Source: Stenotrophomonas sp. Marseille-Q4652
GTDB taxonomy: Bacteria; Pseudomonadota; Gammaproteobacteria; Xanthomonadales; Xanthomonadaceae
Direction of reading: 5' to 3'
DNA: 64,000 nt
Assembly (NCBI RefSeq): GCF_916618915.1
Contig: NZ_CAKAKE010000001.1
Location: 248,001 to 312,000, forward strand
The position numbers and the translations under genes are program-made. Below are positions 35,388-49,904 of this stretch, one piece after another. The notes beneath the pieces are model-generated. The model was not told the origin of the DNA and did not search any database. It saw only the letters and a program-made list of their open reading frames with translations. Within the stretch, counting starts at the first letter, position 1. The number at the start of each line of letters is the position of its first letter.

Positions 35388-36296
35388 TCAGTCCTTTGCC
35401 GGCACGGCGGTGACGGCCTCGCGGTTGTTGACGACCCGGATCAGGCCTTCCTGTGCAGTGCTGGCCACCAGCACGCCATCACGGGTGAAGAACTGGCCAC
35501 GGGCCAACCCGCGCGAATCCTGCGCGCTGGGGCTGTCGAGCGAGTACAGCAGCCAGTCGTCGGCACGGAACGGGCGGTGGAACCACAGCGCGTGGTCGAG
35601 CGAGGCCATCTGCACGTGCGGCTGGTAGTAGCTGATACCGTGCGGAAAGGTGGCCGTGCCCAGCAGGTGGAAGTCCGAAGCATAGGCCAGCAGCGCCTGG
35701 TGCAGTTCCGGCCTGTCGCCGACCGGCTCGGTCAGTCGCAACCACACCTGGTGGTAGGGCGGGCGCTTGGGCGGGTTGAGTTCGTCGCGCGGGTAGACGT
35801 GGCGGAACTCGAACGGGCCGCCACGCGAGAGCCAGCGCTGCACCTTGATCGGCAGCCGTTCCAGCACGTCCTGCGGCAACGGCCGGTTCGGTTCGATGTC
35901 TTCGGGCTGCGGCACCTCGGGCATCTTGTGCTGGTGCTCGGCGCCGGTTTCGGCGTCCTGGAAGGAGGCCGCGCAGAAGAAGATCACCTTGCCGTGCTGG
36001 ATCGCGGTGACCCGGCGAACCGAGAAGCTGCCGCCGTCACGGGTGCGGTCCACGTCGTAGACGATGGGGTGGTCGATATTGCCGGCACGCAGGAAGTAGG
36101 CGTGCAGCGAATGCACGTGGCGGCCGTTGTCGACCGTGGCCTGCGCGGCGGACAGCGCCTGGCCGAGCACCTGGCCACCGAACACGTACTTGGTGCCGAT
36201 GTCGCGGCTCTGGCCGCGGAACAGGTTGTCCTCCAGCCGCTCCAGCGTGAGCAGGTCGATCAGTTCGGAAACAACGGGTTCGTGCTGTGCGGACAA
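35388..36296 (-). CDS. tesB: Acyl-CoA thioesterase II
   Basis: A 302-residue double-hotdog thioesterase that hydrolyses medium- and long-chain acyl-CoA. Conserved segments are LERLEDNLFRGQSRDIGTKY, FGGQVLGQALSAAQATV, SLHAYFLRAGNIDHPI, SLDHALWFHRP (catalytic Asp) and DSRGLARGQFFTRDG near the C-terminus (catalytic Gln). The start used is a TTG at 36296 giving MSAQHEPVVSELIDLL; no closer ATG fits the family. A TATAAT lies about 30 bases upstream. Confidence 0.95.
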   Translation of the reverse strand: MSAQHEPVVSELIDLLTLERLEDNLFRGQSRDIGTKYVFGGQVLGQALSAAQATVDNGRHVHSLHAYFLRAGNIDHPIVYDVDRTRDGGSFSVRRVTAIQHGKVIFFCAASFQDAETGAEHQHKMPEVPQPEDIEPNRPLPQDVLERLPIKVQRWLSRGGPFEFRHVYPRDELNPPKRPPYHQVWLRLTEPVGDRPELHQALLAYASDFHLLGTATFPHGISYYQPHVQMASLDHALWFHRPFRADDWLLYSLDSPSAQDSRGLARGQFFTRDGVLVASTAQEGLIRVVNNREAVTAVPAKD

Positions 36297-36324
36297 GGGG
36301 GCAGCCTGGGGGAGTCAGGCCGCG

Positions 36325-36330
36325 ATTATA
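36325..36330 (-). promoter_or_regulatory. Probable -10 element of the tesB promoter
   Basis: A perfect TATAAT on the reverse strand 29 bases before the tesB TTG. No clear -35 box is seen at the expected distance. Confidence 0.45.
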
Positions 36331-36357
36331 GCGAGCGGGTCCGGGCTGCTGCGGGGC

Positions 36358-37137
36358 TCAGGCCTTGCCGATGCGGGCTACCAGCGCGTGCAGTGCGGCC
36401 TGTGCATCGGGCGCATACCAGGCATCGACGAAGCGCTCGATCTGGATCAGGTCCGGCTGCAGGGATTCGTGCAGCTCGGCGCGGGCGATGGCGCGGGTCA
36501 GCAGCATCGGCTGGCGCGGCAGGCGCAGCAGCGACTCCATCCACTTGATGGCACGGGCGACGACCTGCGGGCCATCGGCCAGTTCGTCGACCAGGCCGAT
36601 TTCCAGGGCCCGCTCGGCGCTGACCATCTCGCCGCGGGCGAGCAGGTTGGCCGCGCGATGCGCGCCGACCGCGCGACGCATCAGGCGCTGGATGCCTTCC
36701 GGCGCGACCAGGCCGACCTGCACCTCGTTCAGGCCGATGGCATACGGCTGCGCCGGGTCCACGCTGCGCGCCATGATCCGGTAGTCGCAGCACAGCGCCA
36801 GCACGCAGCCGCCCGCCGGGGCATGGCCGGTCAGCGCGGCCACGACCGGGATCCGCGACTCGGCCAGGGTGCGCACCGCACCGAAGAACGCCTGCCAGCT
36901 GTCCAGCAGCCCGTGCTTGTCCTCGCCATGCGAGAGCAGGTGCGGCACATCCATGCCCGCGGTGAAGATGCGCTCGCTGCCGGAGATCACCAGGCCGTGC
37001 ACGTCCTCGGCCATGGCGTGGTTTACCGCGGCGATCAGGGCACGGCACAGCTCGGTGTCGAGCGCGTTGACCGGCGGGCGGGCCAGGCGGAGCTCGCGGA
37101 TGGGTCCGTGGTTGATCACCTCGATGCGTGTGGTCAT
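36358..37137 (-). CDS. Enoyl-CoA hydratase/isomerase family protein
   Basis: A 259-residue crotonase-superfamily enzyme. Oxyanion-hole segments are FTAGMDVPHLL and LTGHAPAGGCVLALCCDYR, and the region IGLNEVQVGLVAPEGIQRLM is the typical helix pair with a catalytic-position glutamate. The ATG at 37137 gives MTTRIEVINHGPIRELRLAR, the normal N-terminus; the frame stays open further but is not family-like. It is probably an acyl-CoA hydratase or isomerase; the chain length and reaction cannot be read. It ends 28 bases before the tesB -10 element. Confidence 0.9.
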   Translation of the reverse strand: MTTRIEVINHGPIRELRLARPPVNALDTELCRALIAAVNHAMAEDVHGLVISGSERIFTAGMDVPHLLSHGEDKHGLLDSWQAFFGAVRTLAESRIPVVAALTGHAPAGGCVLALCCDYRIMARSVDPAQPYAIGLNEVQVGLVAPEGIQRLMRRAVGAHRAANLLARGEMVSAERALEIGLVDELADGPQVVARAIKWMESLLRLPRQPMLLTRAIARAELHESLQPDLIQIERFVDAWYAPDAQAALHALVARIGKA

Positions 37138-37174
37138 GCTGCAGATCCTGGCTTGGGCGTAAGGACGGGCGACG

Positions 37175-37630
37175 ATGATAACCAAACCATTCGGGCGGGT
37201 ACTGTTTGCCGTGGCCGCGTGGTTGCCGCTGTCCGTGCCTGCTGCCGGAGGCACGACGCCGTGCCTGCAGATGCGCAAGGGCTGGGTGCGGCAGCCGCCG
37301 CACACGGCGATGCCGATGGCCGCCGGCTTTGGCACGCTGGTCAATCGTTGCGAGGCCGCGCAGGTGGTGGAAGGTGCCGCGAGCAGCCTGTTCGCCGAGG
37401 TGTCGCTGCATGAAACCATCAGCGACGATGGGATCAGCCGGATGCGCCCGATCGAGCGGCTGGTGGTGCCGGCCCGGGGGGAAGTGACGCTGGCGCCCGG
37501 TGGCCTGCACCTGATGCTGATGCGCGGTGGCAAGCCCCTGGTCGATGGCCAGCCGGTGCCGCTGGAACTGCGCCTGCACGACGGCACGGCGGTACCGGTC
37601 GAGATGCGCGCGGCCAGGTCCGCGCCCTGA
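37175..37630 (+). CDS. PCu(A)C-family periplasmic copper chaperone-like protein
   Basis: A 151-residue exported protein; signal peptide MITKPFGRVLFAVAAWLPLSVPAAG. The DUF461/PCu(A)C fold is seen in AGFGTLVNRC, EVSLHETISDDGISRMRPIE and LAPGGLHLMLM, where the Met/His ligands (H and M in LHE...RMR, GLHLMLM) fit the copper site of the family. It could supply Cu(I) to a terminal oxidase; the cyo operon lies about 14 kb away and a link is only inference. It is divergent from the crotonase gene and ends at a clear terminator. Confidence 0.87.
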   Translation: MITKPFGRVLFAVAAWLPLSVPAAGGTTPCLQMRKGWVRQPPHTAMPMAAGFGTLVNRCEAAQVVEGAASSLFAEVSLHETISDDGISRMRPIERLVVPARGEVTLAPGGLHLMLMRGGKPLVDGQPVPLELRLHDGTAVPVEMRAARSAP

Positions 37631-37640
37631 TCCAAACGGA

Positions 37641-37670
37641 AACGGCGGCCAGTGGCCGCCGTTCTTTTTT
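37641..37670. terminator. Terminator between convergent genes
   Basis: AACGGCGGCC / GGCCGCCGTT stem with loop AGT then CTTTTTT. It serves the PCu(A)C gene and possibly the YbgC-like thioesterase gene. Confidence 0.9.
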
Positions 37671-37686
37671 CAAACCGGAGTCCGGC

Positions 37687-38096
37687 TCAGACCGAAGCCG
37701 CGCGCACGGCGTCCGGCAGCGGGGCGCTCCTGCCGGTCTGGGTGTCGATCCACACCACCACGACGTTGCCGTCCGAATACAGCACCGACGGATCCTTCTG
37801 GTCGACGATGCGGTGGGCGATGGTGACGCTGGAGCTGCCCAGGCGCTCGACGTACAGCTCGACGGTGATGTCGTTGGGCCACACGATCGGCGCGCGGTAG
37901 TTGACGTTGGTATTGGCCACCACCGGGGCGACGCGGTCGCTCATCGACACGCCTTCCACGCCCAGCATCCAGCGCACGCGCGCTTCTTCCAGGTAGGAGA
38001 TGTACTTGGAGTTGTTGACGTGGCCCATGGCGTCCATGTCGCGCCAGCGCAGGGTGATCGGCACGCGGGCCAGCAGCTTGGGGGTGTTCTCGCTCA

Positions 38097-38097
<1 letters not shown>
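37687..38097 (-). CDS. YbgC/4HBT-family acyl-CoA thioesterase
   Basis: A 136-residue single-hotdog protein. The signature RWRDMDAMGHVNNSKYISYLE contains the catalytic Asp/His positions (D, H, N) of the 4-hydroxybenzoyl-CoA thioesterase family. The rest of the fold is visible in VVANTNVNYRAPIVWPNDI and SSVTIAHRIV. Its ATG overlaps the uvrA stop (TAATG), so it is translated from the uvrA message. The acyl-CoA substrate is unknown. Confidence 0.92.
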
Positions 38098-41045
<2,948 letters not shown>

Positions 41046-41230
41046 GGGGGATCCGTTTGTAGCCGCTCTAGGCCCGGAGCGGGGGAGTGGGAGCGCCGCA
41101 CGCGGCAGTCGATCAGCCTAACGAGCCACTGATCTGGGGGCAATTGCCGCGATCCCCACCGCCCTGCCGGCCCTTGTGGCGCAAAGGCCGGGCCCGGTTG
41201 GGCCGCGGTTTATCCAGAGTGCGGGGCGGG

Positions 41231-41260
41231 TTGACCCGGACCTGGTCGTGCCGGTAAAAT
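41231..41260 (+). promoter_or_regulatory. Promoter of rplU-rpmA
   Basis: TTGACC (41231-41236), 18-base spacer, TAAAAT (41255-41260). It lies 63 bases before the rplU ATG, so the leader is about 55 bases. Confidence 0.7.
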
Positions 41261-41322
41261 CCCGCTTCTGTCCGCCCTCGACGGCGGCAGGCGACCACAA
41301 TAACTACAGAGGAAGACTGGTC

Positions 41323-41631
41323 ATGTATGCAGTTCTGGTAACCGGCGGTAAGCAGTACCGCGTGGCGCAGGGCGAAACGCTCCGCGTGGAAAAGCTCGAA
41401 GCCGAGGCCGGCAGCGAGATCAAGTTCGACAACATCCTGATGCTGGGCGACAGCGACGGCATCAAGCTGGGCGATGCGCTGAAGGGCGCCTCGGTGACCG
41501 CCAAGGTCGTGGCCCACGGCCGCGCCGACAAGGTCCGGATCATCAAGTTCCGCCGCCGCAAGCACCACATGAAGCGGCAGGGCCATCGCCAGCACTACAC
41601 CGAAATCCAAATCACCGGCATCGCCGGCTAA
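41323..41631 (+). CDS. rplU: 50S ribosomal protein L21
   Basis: A 102-residue ribosomal protein binding 23S rRNA. The start [20 protein letters not shown] and the basic segment [20 protein letters not shown] with the C-terminal [11 protein letters not shown] are diagnostic. The ATG follows AGGAAG by about six bases. It is co-transcribed with rpmA, which starts 17 bases later. Confidence 0.98.
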   Translation: MYAVLVTGGKQYRVAQGETLRVEKLEAEAGSEIKFDNILMLGDSDGIKLGDALKGASVTAKVVAHGRADKVRIIKFRRRKHHMKRQGHRQHYTEIQITGIAG

Positions 41632-41648
41632 GCTAAGGAGAATCCGTC

Positions 41649-41909
41649 ATGGCACATAAAAAGGGCGTAGGCTCCTCGCGCAACGGTCGCGATTCCAACC
41701 CGAAGTACCTGGGCGTCAAGATCTTCGGTGGCCAGGCCATCGAGGCTGGCAACATCATCGTCCGGCAGCGCGGCACCCAGTTCCACCCGGGTTCGGGCGT
41801 TGGCCTGGGCCGCGACCACACCCTGTTCGCGCTGGTCGATGGCAAGGTCGAGTTCTCGGTCAAGGGTCCGAAGAAGCGTCGTACCGTCAGCGTGGTCGCG
41901 GAAGCCTGA
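41649..41909 (+). CDS. rpmA: 50S ribosomal protein L27
   Basis: An 86-residue ribosomal protein at the peptidyl-transferase centre. [20 protein letters not shown] and [20 protein letters not shown] are diagnostic. The N-terminal extension begins at Ala after Met, as in most Gram-negative bacteria, without a cleaved leader. AAGGAG precedes the ATG. Confidence 0.98.
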   Translation: MAHKKGVGSSRNGRDSNPKYLGVKIFGGQAIEAGNIIVRQRGTQFHPGSGVGLGRDHTLFALVDGKVEFSVKGPKKRRTVSVVAEA

Positions 41910-43166
<1,257 letters not shown>

Positions 43167-43255
43167 CCGGGGCGGGTGAGGGGCGGGCAGCCGAGACGCG
43201 GTTGCTCGCTGGTGAGGTCACTACGGGAAGCTGCAACTTCCCCCGCTGCAGCAGC

Positions 43256-43282
43256 AAAAAACCGGCCGTAGCCGGTTTTTTT
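43256..43282 (+). terminator. Terminator after obgE
   Basis: AAAAAACCGGC / GCCGGTTTTTT stem, loop CGTA, then Ts. The 315 bases from obgE to rpsT hold this, the opposing rpsT terminator and, between them, no gene I can support. Confidence 0.92.
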
Positions 43283-43420
43283 GTGTTTCATGGTGGCTGC
43301 CCTGTTGCTCGTGAGCCCGGGAAGGGCTGGAGCTTGCCGCGCGGCGCGCTGGCCAGGTGCGGAACCGCTCGCTGGGCCTGTTCAGCGGGTCCAGTGGGCG
43401 TCTATACTGCAGGCACGCAA

Positions 43421-43446
43421 AAAACCCGGCCATGGCCGGGTTTTTC
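43421..43446 (-). terminator. Terminator after rpsT
   Basis: CCCGGCC / GGCCGGG stem with A-run and T-run flanks; on the reverse strand it lies 36 bases past the rpsT stop and is followed by Ts. Confidence 0.88.
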
Positions 43447-43481
43447 CGTCCGACCGGGAGCTGGCTCCCGGCGGCGCCGGA

Positions 43482-43751
43482 TCAGGCGGCCTTGAGGGCC
43501 TTGATGCGGGCGGTGATGCGGCTCTTGTGACGCGCAGCCTTGTTCTTGTGGATCAGGCCGCGGGCGCTGAAACGGTCGAGGATCGGCTGGGCGACGGCGA
43601 AGGCGGCTTCGGCGCCGGTGGCATCGTTGGCGTCCAGGGCCTTGATCACCTTCTTGACAGCGGTGCGCAGCATCGAACGCTGAGCCGTGTTGCGCGCGTT
43701 GCGCACGACGGTCTGCTTGGCGCGCTTCTTTGCGGACTTGATATTGGCCAC
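43482..43751 (-). CDS. rpsT: 30S ribosomal protein S20
   Basis: An 89-residue 16S rRNA-binding protein. The start is a GTG at 43751, giving [18 protein letters not shown], the canonical N-terminus. The rest, [13 protein letters not shown], matches the family end. AGGAAA lies about ten bases upstream. Non-ATG starts are a known feature of S20 control in E. coli (TTG), so the weak start may reflect autoregulation. Confidence 0.97.
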   Translation of the reverse strand: MANIKSAKKRAKQTVVRNARNTAQRSMLRTAVKKVIKALDANDATGAEAAFAVAQPILDRFSARGLIHKNKAARHKSRITARIKALKAA

Positions 43752-43802
43752 GTTGGTGGTTTCCTGAAAAAACGGTGTAATGGGAACAGCAGCAAGCTGG
43801 AA

Positions 43803-43831
43803 ATTATGAGGCCTATGGAAATCTGCGTCAA
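43803..43831 (-). promoter_or_regulatory. Promoter of rpsT
   Basis: Reverse strand: TTGACG (43831-43826), 17-base spacer, CATAAT (43808-43803). The transcript would start about 45 bases before the GTG. Confidence 0.72.
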
Positions 43832-43849
43832 GTTGAGTTGTCAAGAGGG

Positions 43850-45484
43850 ATGGCTGTGAGCGGCAAGTTGCTGCGGTCCGCCGCTGTTTTCAGCTCCATG
43901 ACCTTCCTGTCCCGCATCAGCGGGCTGGTCCGCGACCAGGTCTACGCGCAGGTTTTTGGCGCCAGTGCGGCCATGGATGCCTTCGTGGTCGCGTTCAGGA
44001 TCCCGAATTTCATGCGCCGGCTCTCGGCCGAGGGCTCGTTCTCGATGGCCTTCGTCCCGGTGCTGGCCGAGTACAGGGCCCGGGGCGACCATGCCGCGGT
44101 CAAGGCCCTGGTGGACCGGGTGGCCGGGGTGCTCAGCGCCTCGCTGCTGCTGGTGACCGCGCTGGCCATCGCCGCTGCGCCATGGCTGATGCAGGTGTTC
44201 GCGCCGGGCTTCCCGGCCGGCAGCGAGCAGGCCGAGCTGGCCACGCTGATGCTGCGGATCACCTTCCCGTATGCCCTGTTCATCTCGATCGCCTCGCTGG
44301 TGGGCGGGGTGCTGAACAGCTACCAGCGGTTTGCGATCCCGGCGCTGTCGCCGATCCTGCTGAACGTGTCAATGATCGCCGCGGCGTTGTGCCTGGCGCC
44401 GCAGCTGGAGAGCTGGGGCTACGAACCGGTGCTGGCGCTGGCCTGGGGCGTATTCGCCGCCGGCATCCTGCAGCTGGCCTTCCAGTTGCCGTCGCTGGCC
44501 CGGCTGGGACTGTTGCCGCGACCGCGCTGGGACGTGGCCCACGCCGGGGTGCGCAAGATCATGAAACTGATGGTGCCGACCCTGTTCGGCTCCTCGGTGG
44601 CCCAGTTCAACCTTTTGTTCAACACCCTGGCGGCATCGCTGCTGGTGGGTGGCAGCGTGACCTGGCTGTACTACAGCGACCGCCTGCTGGAGTTCCCGCT
44701 GGGCATGTTCGGCGTGGCTATTGGCACGGTGATCCTGCCGCACCTGTCCAGCCGCCATGCCGAGGCCGACCCGGCCGGCTATTCCAGGGGCCTGGACTGG
44801 GGTTTCCGGCTGTGCCTGCTGGTCGGCGTGCCGGCCTGCCTGGGTCTGGTGCTGTGTGCCGAGCCGCTGCTGGCCACGCTGTTCCAGTACCGCAACTTCA
44901 CCGCCGAGGACGTGCGCATGAGCGCGCTGAGCCTGATGGCGCAGTCGCTGGCGGTACCGGCCTTCCTGCTGGTGAAGGTGCTGGCCCCGGCGTTCTATTC
45001 GCGACAGGACACCCGCACCCCGGTCAGGGCGGCGCTGGTGTCAATCGCGGTCAACGCGGCCTGCACGCTGCTGTTCTTCGTGCTGCTGGTGGTCGTCAGC
45101 CCGACCGGGCAGGCGGCGCTGGCGGCCGCCGACGGCAACTGGCTGCGGGCGCTGAAGCTGATCCCCGGTGCCCACGCCCTGCTGGCGCTGGCGATCGCGG
45201 TGGCCGGCTGGGTCAATGCCCTGCAGCTGGCCTGGTACCTGCGCAGGGCGCGGGTCTACCAGCCGCAGCCCGGCTGGGGCCGGTTCCTGCGCCAGCTGGC
45301 GCTGGCCAGCGTGCTGATGGCTGCGGCGGTCATCGCCCTGCGCCTGCTGTGGTGGGACTGGAGCGCCTGGGCCTGGTGGGAACGCGGCTGGCGCCTGGCC
45401 CTGCTGGTCGGCACCGGCGGAGTGGTGTACGCCGCGGTGCTGCTGGCCATGGGCTACCGGCCGCGCGACCTGCGTGGCCAGTAA
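43850..45484 (+). CDS. murJ: Lipid II flippase MurJ
   Basis: A polytopic inner-membrane protein (about 14 helices, 544 residues) of the MVF/MOP superfamily that flips lipid II for peptidoglycan synthesis. The N-terminal [20 protein letters not shown] and [21 protein letters not shown] are typical of MurJ, as are the conserved charged residues of helices 1 and 2. The start is uncertain: ATG 43850 has AGAGGG directly before it, while GTG 43856 is better spaced from it. It is divergent from rpsT and begins the murJ-ribF-ileS-lspA-ispH run. Confidence 0.95.
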   Translation: MAVSGKLLRSAAVFSSMTFLSRISGLVRDQVYAQVFGASAAMDAFVVAFRIPNFMRRLSAEGSFSMAFVPVLAEYRARGDHAAVKALVDRVAGVLSASLLLVTALAIAAAPWLMQVFAPGFPAGSEQAELATLMLRITFPYALFISIASLVGGVLNSYQRFAIPALSPILLNVSMIAAALCLAPQLESWGYEPVLALAWGVFAAGILQLAFQLPSLARLGLLPRPRWDVAHAGVRKIMKLMVPTLFGSSVAQFNLLFNTLAASLLVGGSVTWLYYSDRLLEFPLGMFGVAIGTVILPHLSSRHAEADPAGYSRGLDWGFRLCLLVGVPACLGLVLCAEPLLATLFQYRNFTAEDVRMSALSLMAQSLAVPAFLLVKVLAPAFYSRQDTRTPVRAALVSIAVNAACTLLFFVLLVVVSPTGQAALAAADGNWLRALKLIPGAHALLALAIAVAGWVNALQLAWYLRRARVYQPQPGWGRFLRQLALASVLMAAAVIALRLLWWDWSAWAWWERGWRLALLVGTGGVVYAAVLLAMGYRPRDLRGQ

Positions 45485-45565
45485 GGCCCCGGTCGCGGCG
45501 GCACCGCTATACTTCCCGGCTACATGTCGCAATGAACCGGCCCTGCGGGGCCGCATCCGGGTTGA

Positions 45566-46513
45566 ATGAGCAGGCTGTTTAGAGACGTCGACGGCGGGGA
45601 GTTGTTCCCGCAGGGAAGCGTGGTCTGCATCGGCGCCTTCGATGGCCTGCATCTGGGCCACCGGGCACTGGTGCGCCACGCCGCTGCCCGTGCGCGGGCG
45701 CTTGGCCTGCCGGCGGTGGCCCTGGCGTTCGAACCGCTGCCGCGCGAATTCTTCGCCACCGGGGCCAAGCCGCCGCGACTGAGTCTGGCCCGCAACAAGG
45801 TCGCGCTGCTGCGCGAGCTGGGCATCGACTCGGTCGGCCTGCTGCGCTTTGACGGGCGCATGGCCGCCACCGCGGCCGAGGACTTCGTGCGCGACATGCT
45901 GGTGCGCCGCCTCGGCGCCCGCGAGGTCTGGATCGGCCCACAGTTCCACTTCGGCAACCGCCGCCGCGGCAACCTGGCGCTGCTGCAGGAGATGGGCGCA
46001 GGGCTGGGCTTCAGCGCCGGCGAGATCGAACCGGTGCACGTGCACGGCGAGCGTGTGTCCAGCACCCGCATCCGCGAGCTGCTGGTGGCTGGCGAGTTCG
46101 ACCGCACCGCCGACCTGCTCGGACGGCCGTACACGATTGCCGGGCGGGTGGTGCGCGGCCGCCAGCTGGGCCGCACGCTGGGCTTTCCCACCGCCAACCT
46201 GCGCTTCCCCAAGACCCCGGCGCTGGCCGGGATCTACGCCACCTGGGTGCACGGCGTGTTCGAGCAGCCGTGGCCGTCGGTATCCAGCTTCGGCACCCGG
46301 CCCACGGTGGAGGGCGTCGAGCCGCTGCTCGAGGCGCACCTGTTCGACTATGCGGGCGACCTGTACGGTCGCCACATCGAAGTGGAGTTCGTCGCCAAGC
46401 TGCGCGACGAAGAGAAATTCAACGACCTGCCGGCGCTGACCGCGCAGATGCATCGCGACGCCGAGCAGGCCCGTCGCATCCTTTCAGAACACAGACTGCG
46501 AGCCACCGCGTGA
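45566..46513 (+). CDS. ribF: Bifunctional riboflavin kinase / FAD synthetase
   Basis: A 315-residue two-domain enzyme that makes FMN then FAD. The N-terminal adenylyltransferase domain (1-185) has [19 protein letters not shown] (the HxGH nucleotidyl motif) and [11 protein letters not shown]. The C-terminal riboflavin-kinase domain (about 190-310) has [20 protein letters not shown] (the GxxxGxxxGxPTANL motif). It is followed by ileS with a GTGA overlap, so the two are coupled. Confidence 0.97.
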   Translation: MSRLFRDVDGGELFPQGSVVCIGAFDGLHLGHRALVRHAAARARALGLPAVALAFEPLPREFFATGAKPPRLSLARNKVALLRELGIDSVGLLRFDGRMAATAAEDFVRDMLVRRLGAREVWIGPQFHFGNRRRGNLALLQEMGAGLGFSAGEIEPVHVHGERVSSTRIRELLVAGEFDRTADLLGRPYTIAGRVVRGRQLGRTLGFPTANLRFPKTPALAGIYATWVHGVFEQPWPSVSSFGTRPTVEGVEPLLEAHLFDYAGDLYGRHIEVEFVAKLRDEEKFNDLPALTAQMHRDAEQARRILSEHRLRATA

Positions 46514-49341
46514 GCCAGGACTACAAAGCCACCCTCAACCTGCCGGCAACCGATTTCCCGATGCGCGGCGACCTGCCCAAGCGCGAGCCGGGCATCCTGG
46601 CGCGCTGGGAGGAGCAGGGGCTGTACGCGCAGTTGCGCGCCAACGCCGAAGGCCGTCCGCTGTTCGTGCTGCACGACGGCCCGCCCTATGCCAACGGCCA
46701 GATCCACCTGGGCCACGCGGTCAACAAGATCCTCAAGGACATCATCGTCAAGTCGCGCTACCTGGCCGGCTTCGATGCGCCCTACGTGCCGGGCTGGGAC
46801 TGCCACGGCCTGCCGATCGAGATCGCGGTGGAGAAGAAGTTCGGCAAGGTCGGCACCAAGCTGGACGCGGTGCAGTTCCGGCAGAAGTGCCGCGAGTACG
46901 CCGCCGAGCAGATCGAGCTGCAGCGCCGCGACTTCAAGCGCCTGGGCGTGACCGGCGACTGGGACAACCCGTACAAGACCCTGGACTTCGCCTTCGAGGC
47001 CAACGAGATCCGCGCGCTGGCCAAGATCGTGGCCAATGGCCACCTGGTGCGCGGCGCCAAGCCGGTGCACTGGTGCTTTGACTGCGGCTCGGCGCTGGCC
47101 GAGGCCGAGATCGAATACCAGGACAAGACCTCGCCGGCGATCGACGTGGCCTACGCCGCGCGCGACGGCAAGGCGCTGGCGGCCAGCTTCGGCGTGGAGC
47201 TGCCTGGCGACGTGGAAGTGGCGGTGCCGATCTGGACCACCACGCCGTGGACGCTGCCGGCCTCGCTGGCGGTGTCGCTGGGTGCCGACATCGAATACGC
47301 GCTGGTTGAAGGTCCGGCCCATGAGGGCCGCCGCCGCTGGCTGGTCCTGGCCTCGGCGCTGGCCGAGCGTTCGCTCAAGCGTTATGGCGTGGAGGAGGTG
47401 ATCGTCCACGGCCACGCCCCGGGCTCGGCGCTGGAGAACCAGCTGCTGGCGCATCCGTTCTACCCGCAGCGCGACATCCCGCTGCTCAACGGCGAGCACG
47501 TGTCCGATGCCGACGGCACCGGCGCGGTGCACACCGCGCCCGGGCACGGCCAGGAAGACTTCGTGGTCAGCCAGAAGTACGGGCTGATGGACACGTACAA
47601 CGCCGGCCAGGTCAATCCGGTCGACGGCCGTGGCGTGTACCTGGAATCGACCCCGCCGGCGGGCGACGTGGGACTGGCCGGGCTGCACCTGTGGAAGGCG
47701 CAGCCGCTGATCGTGGACGTGCTGCGTGCCTCCGGCGCGCTGCTGGCCTTCGCAGAGATCCAGCACAGCTACCCGCACTGCTGGCGGCACAAGACGCCGG
47801 TGGTGTTCCGCGCCACCCCGCAGTGGTTCATCTCGATGGACAAGGCCGGCCTGCGTGCCGATGCCATGGCTGCCATCGACAGCGTCGGCTGGTTCCCGGG
47901 CTGGGGCAAGGCGCGCATCAGTTCCATGGTCGACGGCCGCCCGGACTGGTGCATCAGCCGCCAGCGGACCTGGGGCGTGCCGATCGCGCTGTTCACCCAT
48001 CGCCAGACCGGTGAACCGCATCCGCGCAGCGTCGAGCTGATGAACGCGGTGGCCGACCGCGTGCAGGTCGAGGGGATCGACGTGTGGTACTCGCTCGATG
48101 CCAGCGAGCTGCTGGGCGAGGAGGCCGCGCAGTACGAGAAGGTCACCGACATCCTCGACGTCTGGTTTGACTCGGGCGTGACCCATGAAGGCGTGCTGCT
48201 GGAGCGTGGCTTCGGCAAGCCGGCCGATCTGTACCTGGAAGGTTCTGACCAGCACCGCGGCTGGTTCCAGTCCTCGCTGCTGACCGGCGTGGCGATCGAC
48301 CGCCATGCGCCGTACAAGCAATGCCTGACCCACGGCTTCACCGTGGACGAGCACGGTCGCAAGATGTCCAAGTCGCTGGGCAACGGTATCGAGCCGCAGG
48401 ACATCATGAAGACCCTGGGCGCGGACATCCTGCGCCTGTGGATCGCCAGCGCCGACTATTCCAACGAGATGTCGCTGTCGCAGGAAATCCTCAAGCGCAA
48501 TGCCGACGCCTACCGCCGCCTGCGCAACACCGCGCGCTTCCTGCTCGGCAACCTGGACGGCTTCGACCCGGCCGCGCACGCGGTGCCGCTGGACGGCATG
48601 GTCGTGCTCGACCGCTGGATCGTGCACCGCGCCTGGGAGCTGCAGGAGAAGATCAAGGCTGCCTACGACGTCTACAACATGGCCGAGATCGTCCAGCTGC
48701 TGCTGAACTTCTGCAGCGTGGACCTGGGCTCGCTGTACCTGGACGTGACCAAGGACCGCCTGTACACGATGCCGACCGATTCGCGCGGCCGGCGCTCGGC
48801 GCAGACGGCGATGTTCCACATCGCCGAGGCCTTCACCCGCTGGATCGCGCCGATCCTGACCTTCACCGCCGACGAGCTGTGGGGCTACCTGCCGGGCGGG
48901 CGCAAGGACAACGTGCTGTTCACCACCTGGTACGAGGGCCTGGCGTCAATGCCGGCCGACGCCCAGCTGTCAGCCGCTGATTTCGACCAGTTGCTGGCCG
49001 TGCGCGAGCAGGTGGCCAAGGTGCTCGAGCCGATGCGCGCCAACGGCGCCATCGGTGCCGCGCTGGAGGCGGAGATCACCATCGCCGCCAGCGAAGAGCA
49101 GGCCGTGCGCTGGCAGCCGCTGGCAGACGAGCTGCGCTTCCTGTTCATCAGCGGCGATGTGCAGGTGCGCCCGGCGACCACCGACGAGGTGTTCGTCAGC
49201 GCCCAGCCGACCAGCAAGGACAAGTGCGTGCGCTGCTGGCACTATCGTGCCGACGTCGGCAGCGTGGCCGCGCATCCGGAGCTGTGTGGCCGTTGCGCCG
49301 GCAACGTCGACGGCGCCGCCGAAGACCGGCGGTGGTTCTGA
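46510..49341 (+). CDS. ileS: Isoleucyl-tRNA synthetase
   Basis: A class I synthetase, 943 residues, that charges tRNA-Ile and edits Val-AMP. The GTG at 46510 overlaps the ribF stop. The HIGH-type motif HLGH is at 66-69, and the KMSKS loop at 618-622 ([12 protein letters not shown]). The CP1 editing domain carries the [11 protein letters not shown] segment. The C-terminal zinc finger is [10 protein letters not shown] plus [10 protein letters not shown], which places it in the zinc-containing bacterial group. It precedes lspA, overlapping by one base. Confidence 0.98.
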   Translation: MSQDYKATLNLPATDFPMRGDLPKREPGILARWEEQGLYAQLRANAEGRPLFVLHDGPPYANGQIHLGHAVNKILKDIIVKSRYLAGFDAPYVPGWDCHGLPIEIAVEKKFGKVGTKLDAVQFRQKCREYAAEQIELQRRDFKRLGVTGDWDNPYKTLDFAFEANEIRALAKIVANGHLVRGAKPVHWCFDCGSALAEAEIEYQDKTSPAIDVAYAARDGKALAASFGVELPGDVEVAVPIWTTTPWTLPASLAVSLGADIEYALVEGPAHEGRRRWLVLASALAERSLKRYGVEEVIVHGHAPGSALENQLLAHPFYPQRDIPLLNGEHVSDADGTGAVHTAPGHGQEDFVVSQKYGLMDTYNAGQVNPVDGRGVYLESTPPAGDVGLAGLHLWKAQPLIVDVLRASGALLAFAEIQHSYPHCWRHKTPVVFRATPQWFISMDKAGLRADAMAAIDSVGWFPGWGKARISSMVDGRPDWCISRQRTWGVPIALFTHRQTGEPHPRSVELMNAVADRVQVEGIDVWYSLDASELLGEEAAQYEKVTDILDVWFDSGVTHEGVLLERGFGKPADLYLEGSDQHRGWFQSSLLTGVAIDRHAPYKQCLTHGFTVDEHGRKMSKSLGNGIEPQDIMKTLGADILRLWIASADYSNEMSLSQEILKRNADAYRRLRNTARFLLGNLDGFDPAAHAVPLDGMVVLDRWIVHRAWELQEKIKAAYDVYNMAEIVQLLLNFCSVDLGSLYLDVTKDRLYTMPTDSRGRRSAQTAMFHIAEAFTRWIAPILTFTADELWGYLPGGRKDNVLFTTWYEGLASMPADAQLSAADFDQLLAVREQVAKVLEPMRANGAIGAALEAEITIAASEEQAVRWQPLADELRFLFISGDVQVRPATTDEVFVSAQPTSKDKCVRCWHYRADVGSVAAHPELCGRCAGNVDGAAEDRRWF

Positions 49342-49847
49342 TGACCGCTGCGCGTCCGCATCCCAATGCACTGGTGTGGCTGCTGCTGTCGGCAGCCGTG
49401 ATCGGCCTGGACCAGTGGTCCAAGGCCTGGGTGCTGTCCAGCCTGCCCGAGTACCAGCCGGTGGTCGTCATCGAGGGCTTCTGGAACTGGTTCCGCACTT
49501 ACAACACCGGCGCGGCATTCAGCTTCCTCAGCAATGCCGGTGGCTGGCAGCTGTATTTCTTCACCGCTCTGGCAGTGGGCATCAGCGGGCTGCTGGCGTT
49601 CTGGCTGTCGCGTACCGCCCGCGGTGACTGGCGCGGCGCGCTGCCGTACGCGCTCGTGATCGGCGGCGCGATCGGCAACGTGATTGACCGCCTGGTGCAT
49701 GGTCACGTGGTCGACTTCATCCAGTGGCACGTCGGCGAGCATTACTGGCCGGCGTTCAACGTGGCCGACATGGCGATCGTCGGTGGCGCCATCGGCATCG
49801 CACTGTTCGGTCTGTTCGAAGGCAAGAAGGCCAAGAAAGCGGGATAA
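49341..49847 (+). CDS. lspA: Lipoprotein signal peptidase II
   Basis: A 168-residue inner-membrane aspartic peptidase with four helices that removes signal peptides from prolipoproteins. Catalytic aspartates lie in [15 protein letters not shown] and [27 protein letters not shown] and [12 protein letters not shown] are the other conserved boxes. The ATG overlaps the ileS stop (TGATG). Several lipoproteins in this window (M2 peptidase, EEP protein, CyoA) would be its substrates. Confidence 0.98.
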   Translation: MTAARPHPNALVWLLLSAAVIGLDQWSKAWVLSSLPEYQPVVVIEGFWNWFRTYNTGAAFSFLSNAGGWQLYFFTALAVGISGLLAFWLSRTARGDWRGALPYALVIGGAIGNVIDRLVHGHVVDFIQWHVGEHYWPAFNVADMAIVGGAIGIALFGLFEGKKAKKAG

Positions 49848-49904
49848 TTCCCGCCTGTCCCCCCCGCATGGAACCGGCCGTAGCCGGCCGGAGCTGCTGA
49901 TTTG

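Noticed and set aside
41046..41230. LexA box upstream of uvrA
   Set aside because: I looked for SOS-type palindromes in the shared uvrA/rplU region and saw none that could be supported by eye.
43282..43420. Small RNA between the obgE and rpsT terminators
   Set aside because: A TATACT at 43403-43408 lacks a -35 partner and would give a transcript of only a few bases before the hairpin.
45485..45565. FMN riboswitch ahead of ribF
   Set aside because: The 81 bases between murJ and ribF are too short and lack the conserved aptamer segments.
49871..49890. REP/SMAG-type element between lspA and ispH
   Set aside because: The short CCGGC-CGTA-GCCGG hairpin occurs at terminators elsewhere in the window and lacks a second copy or clear termini here.
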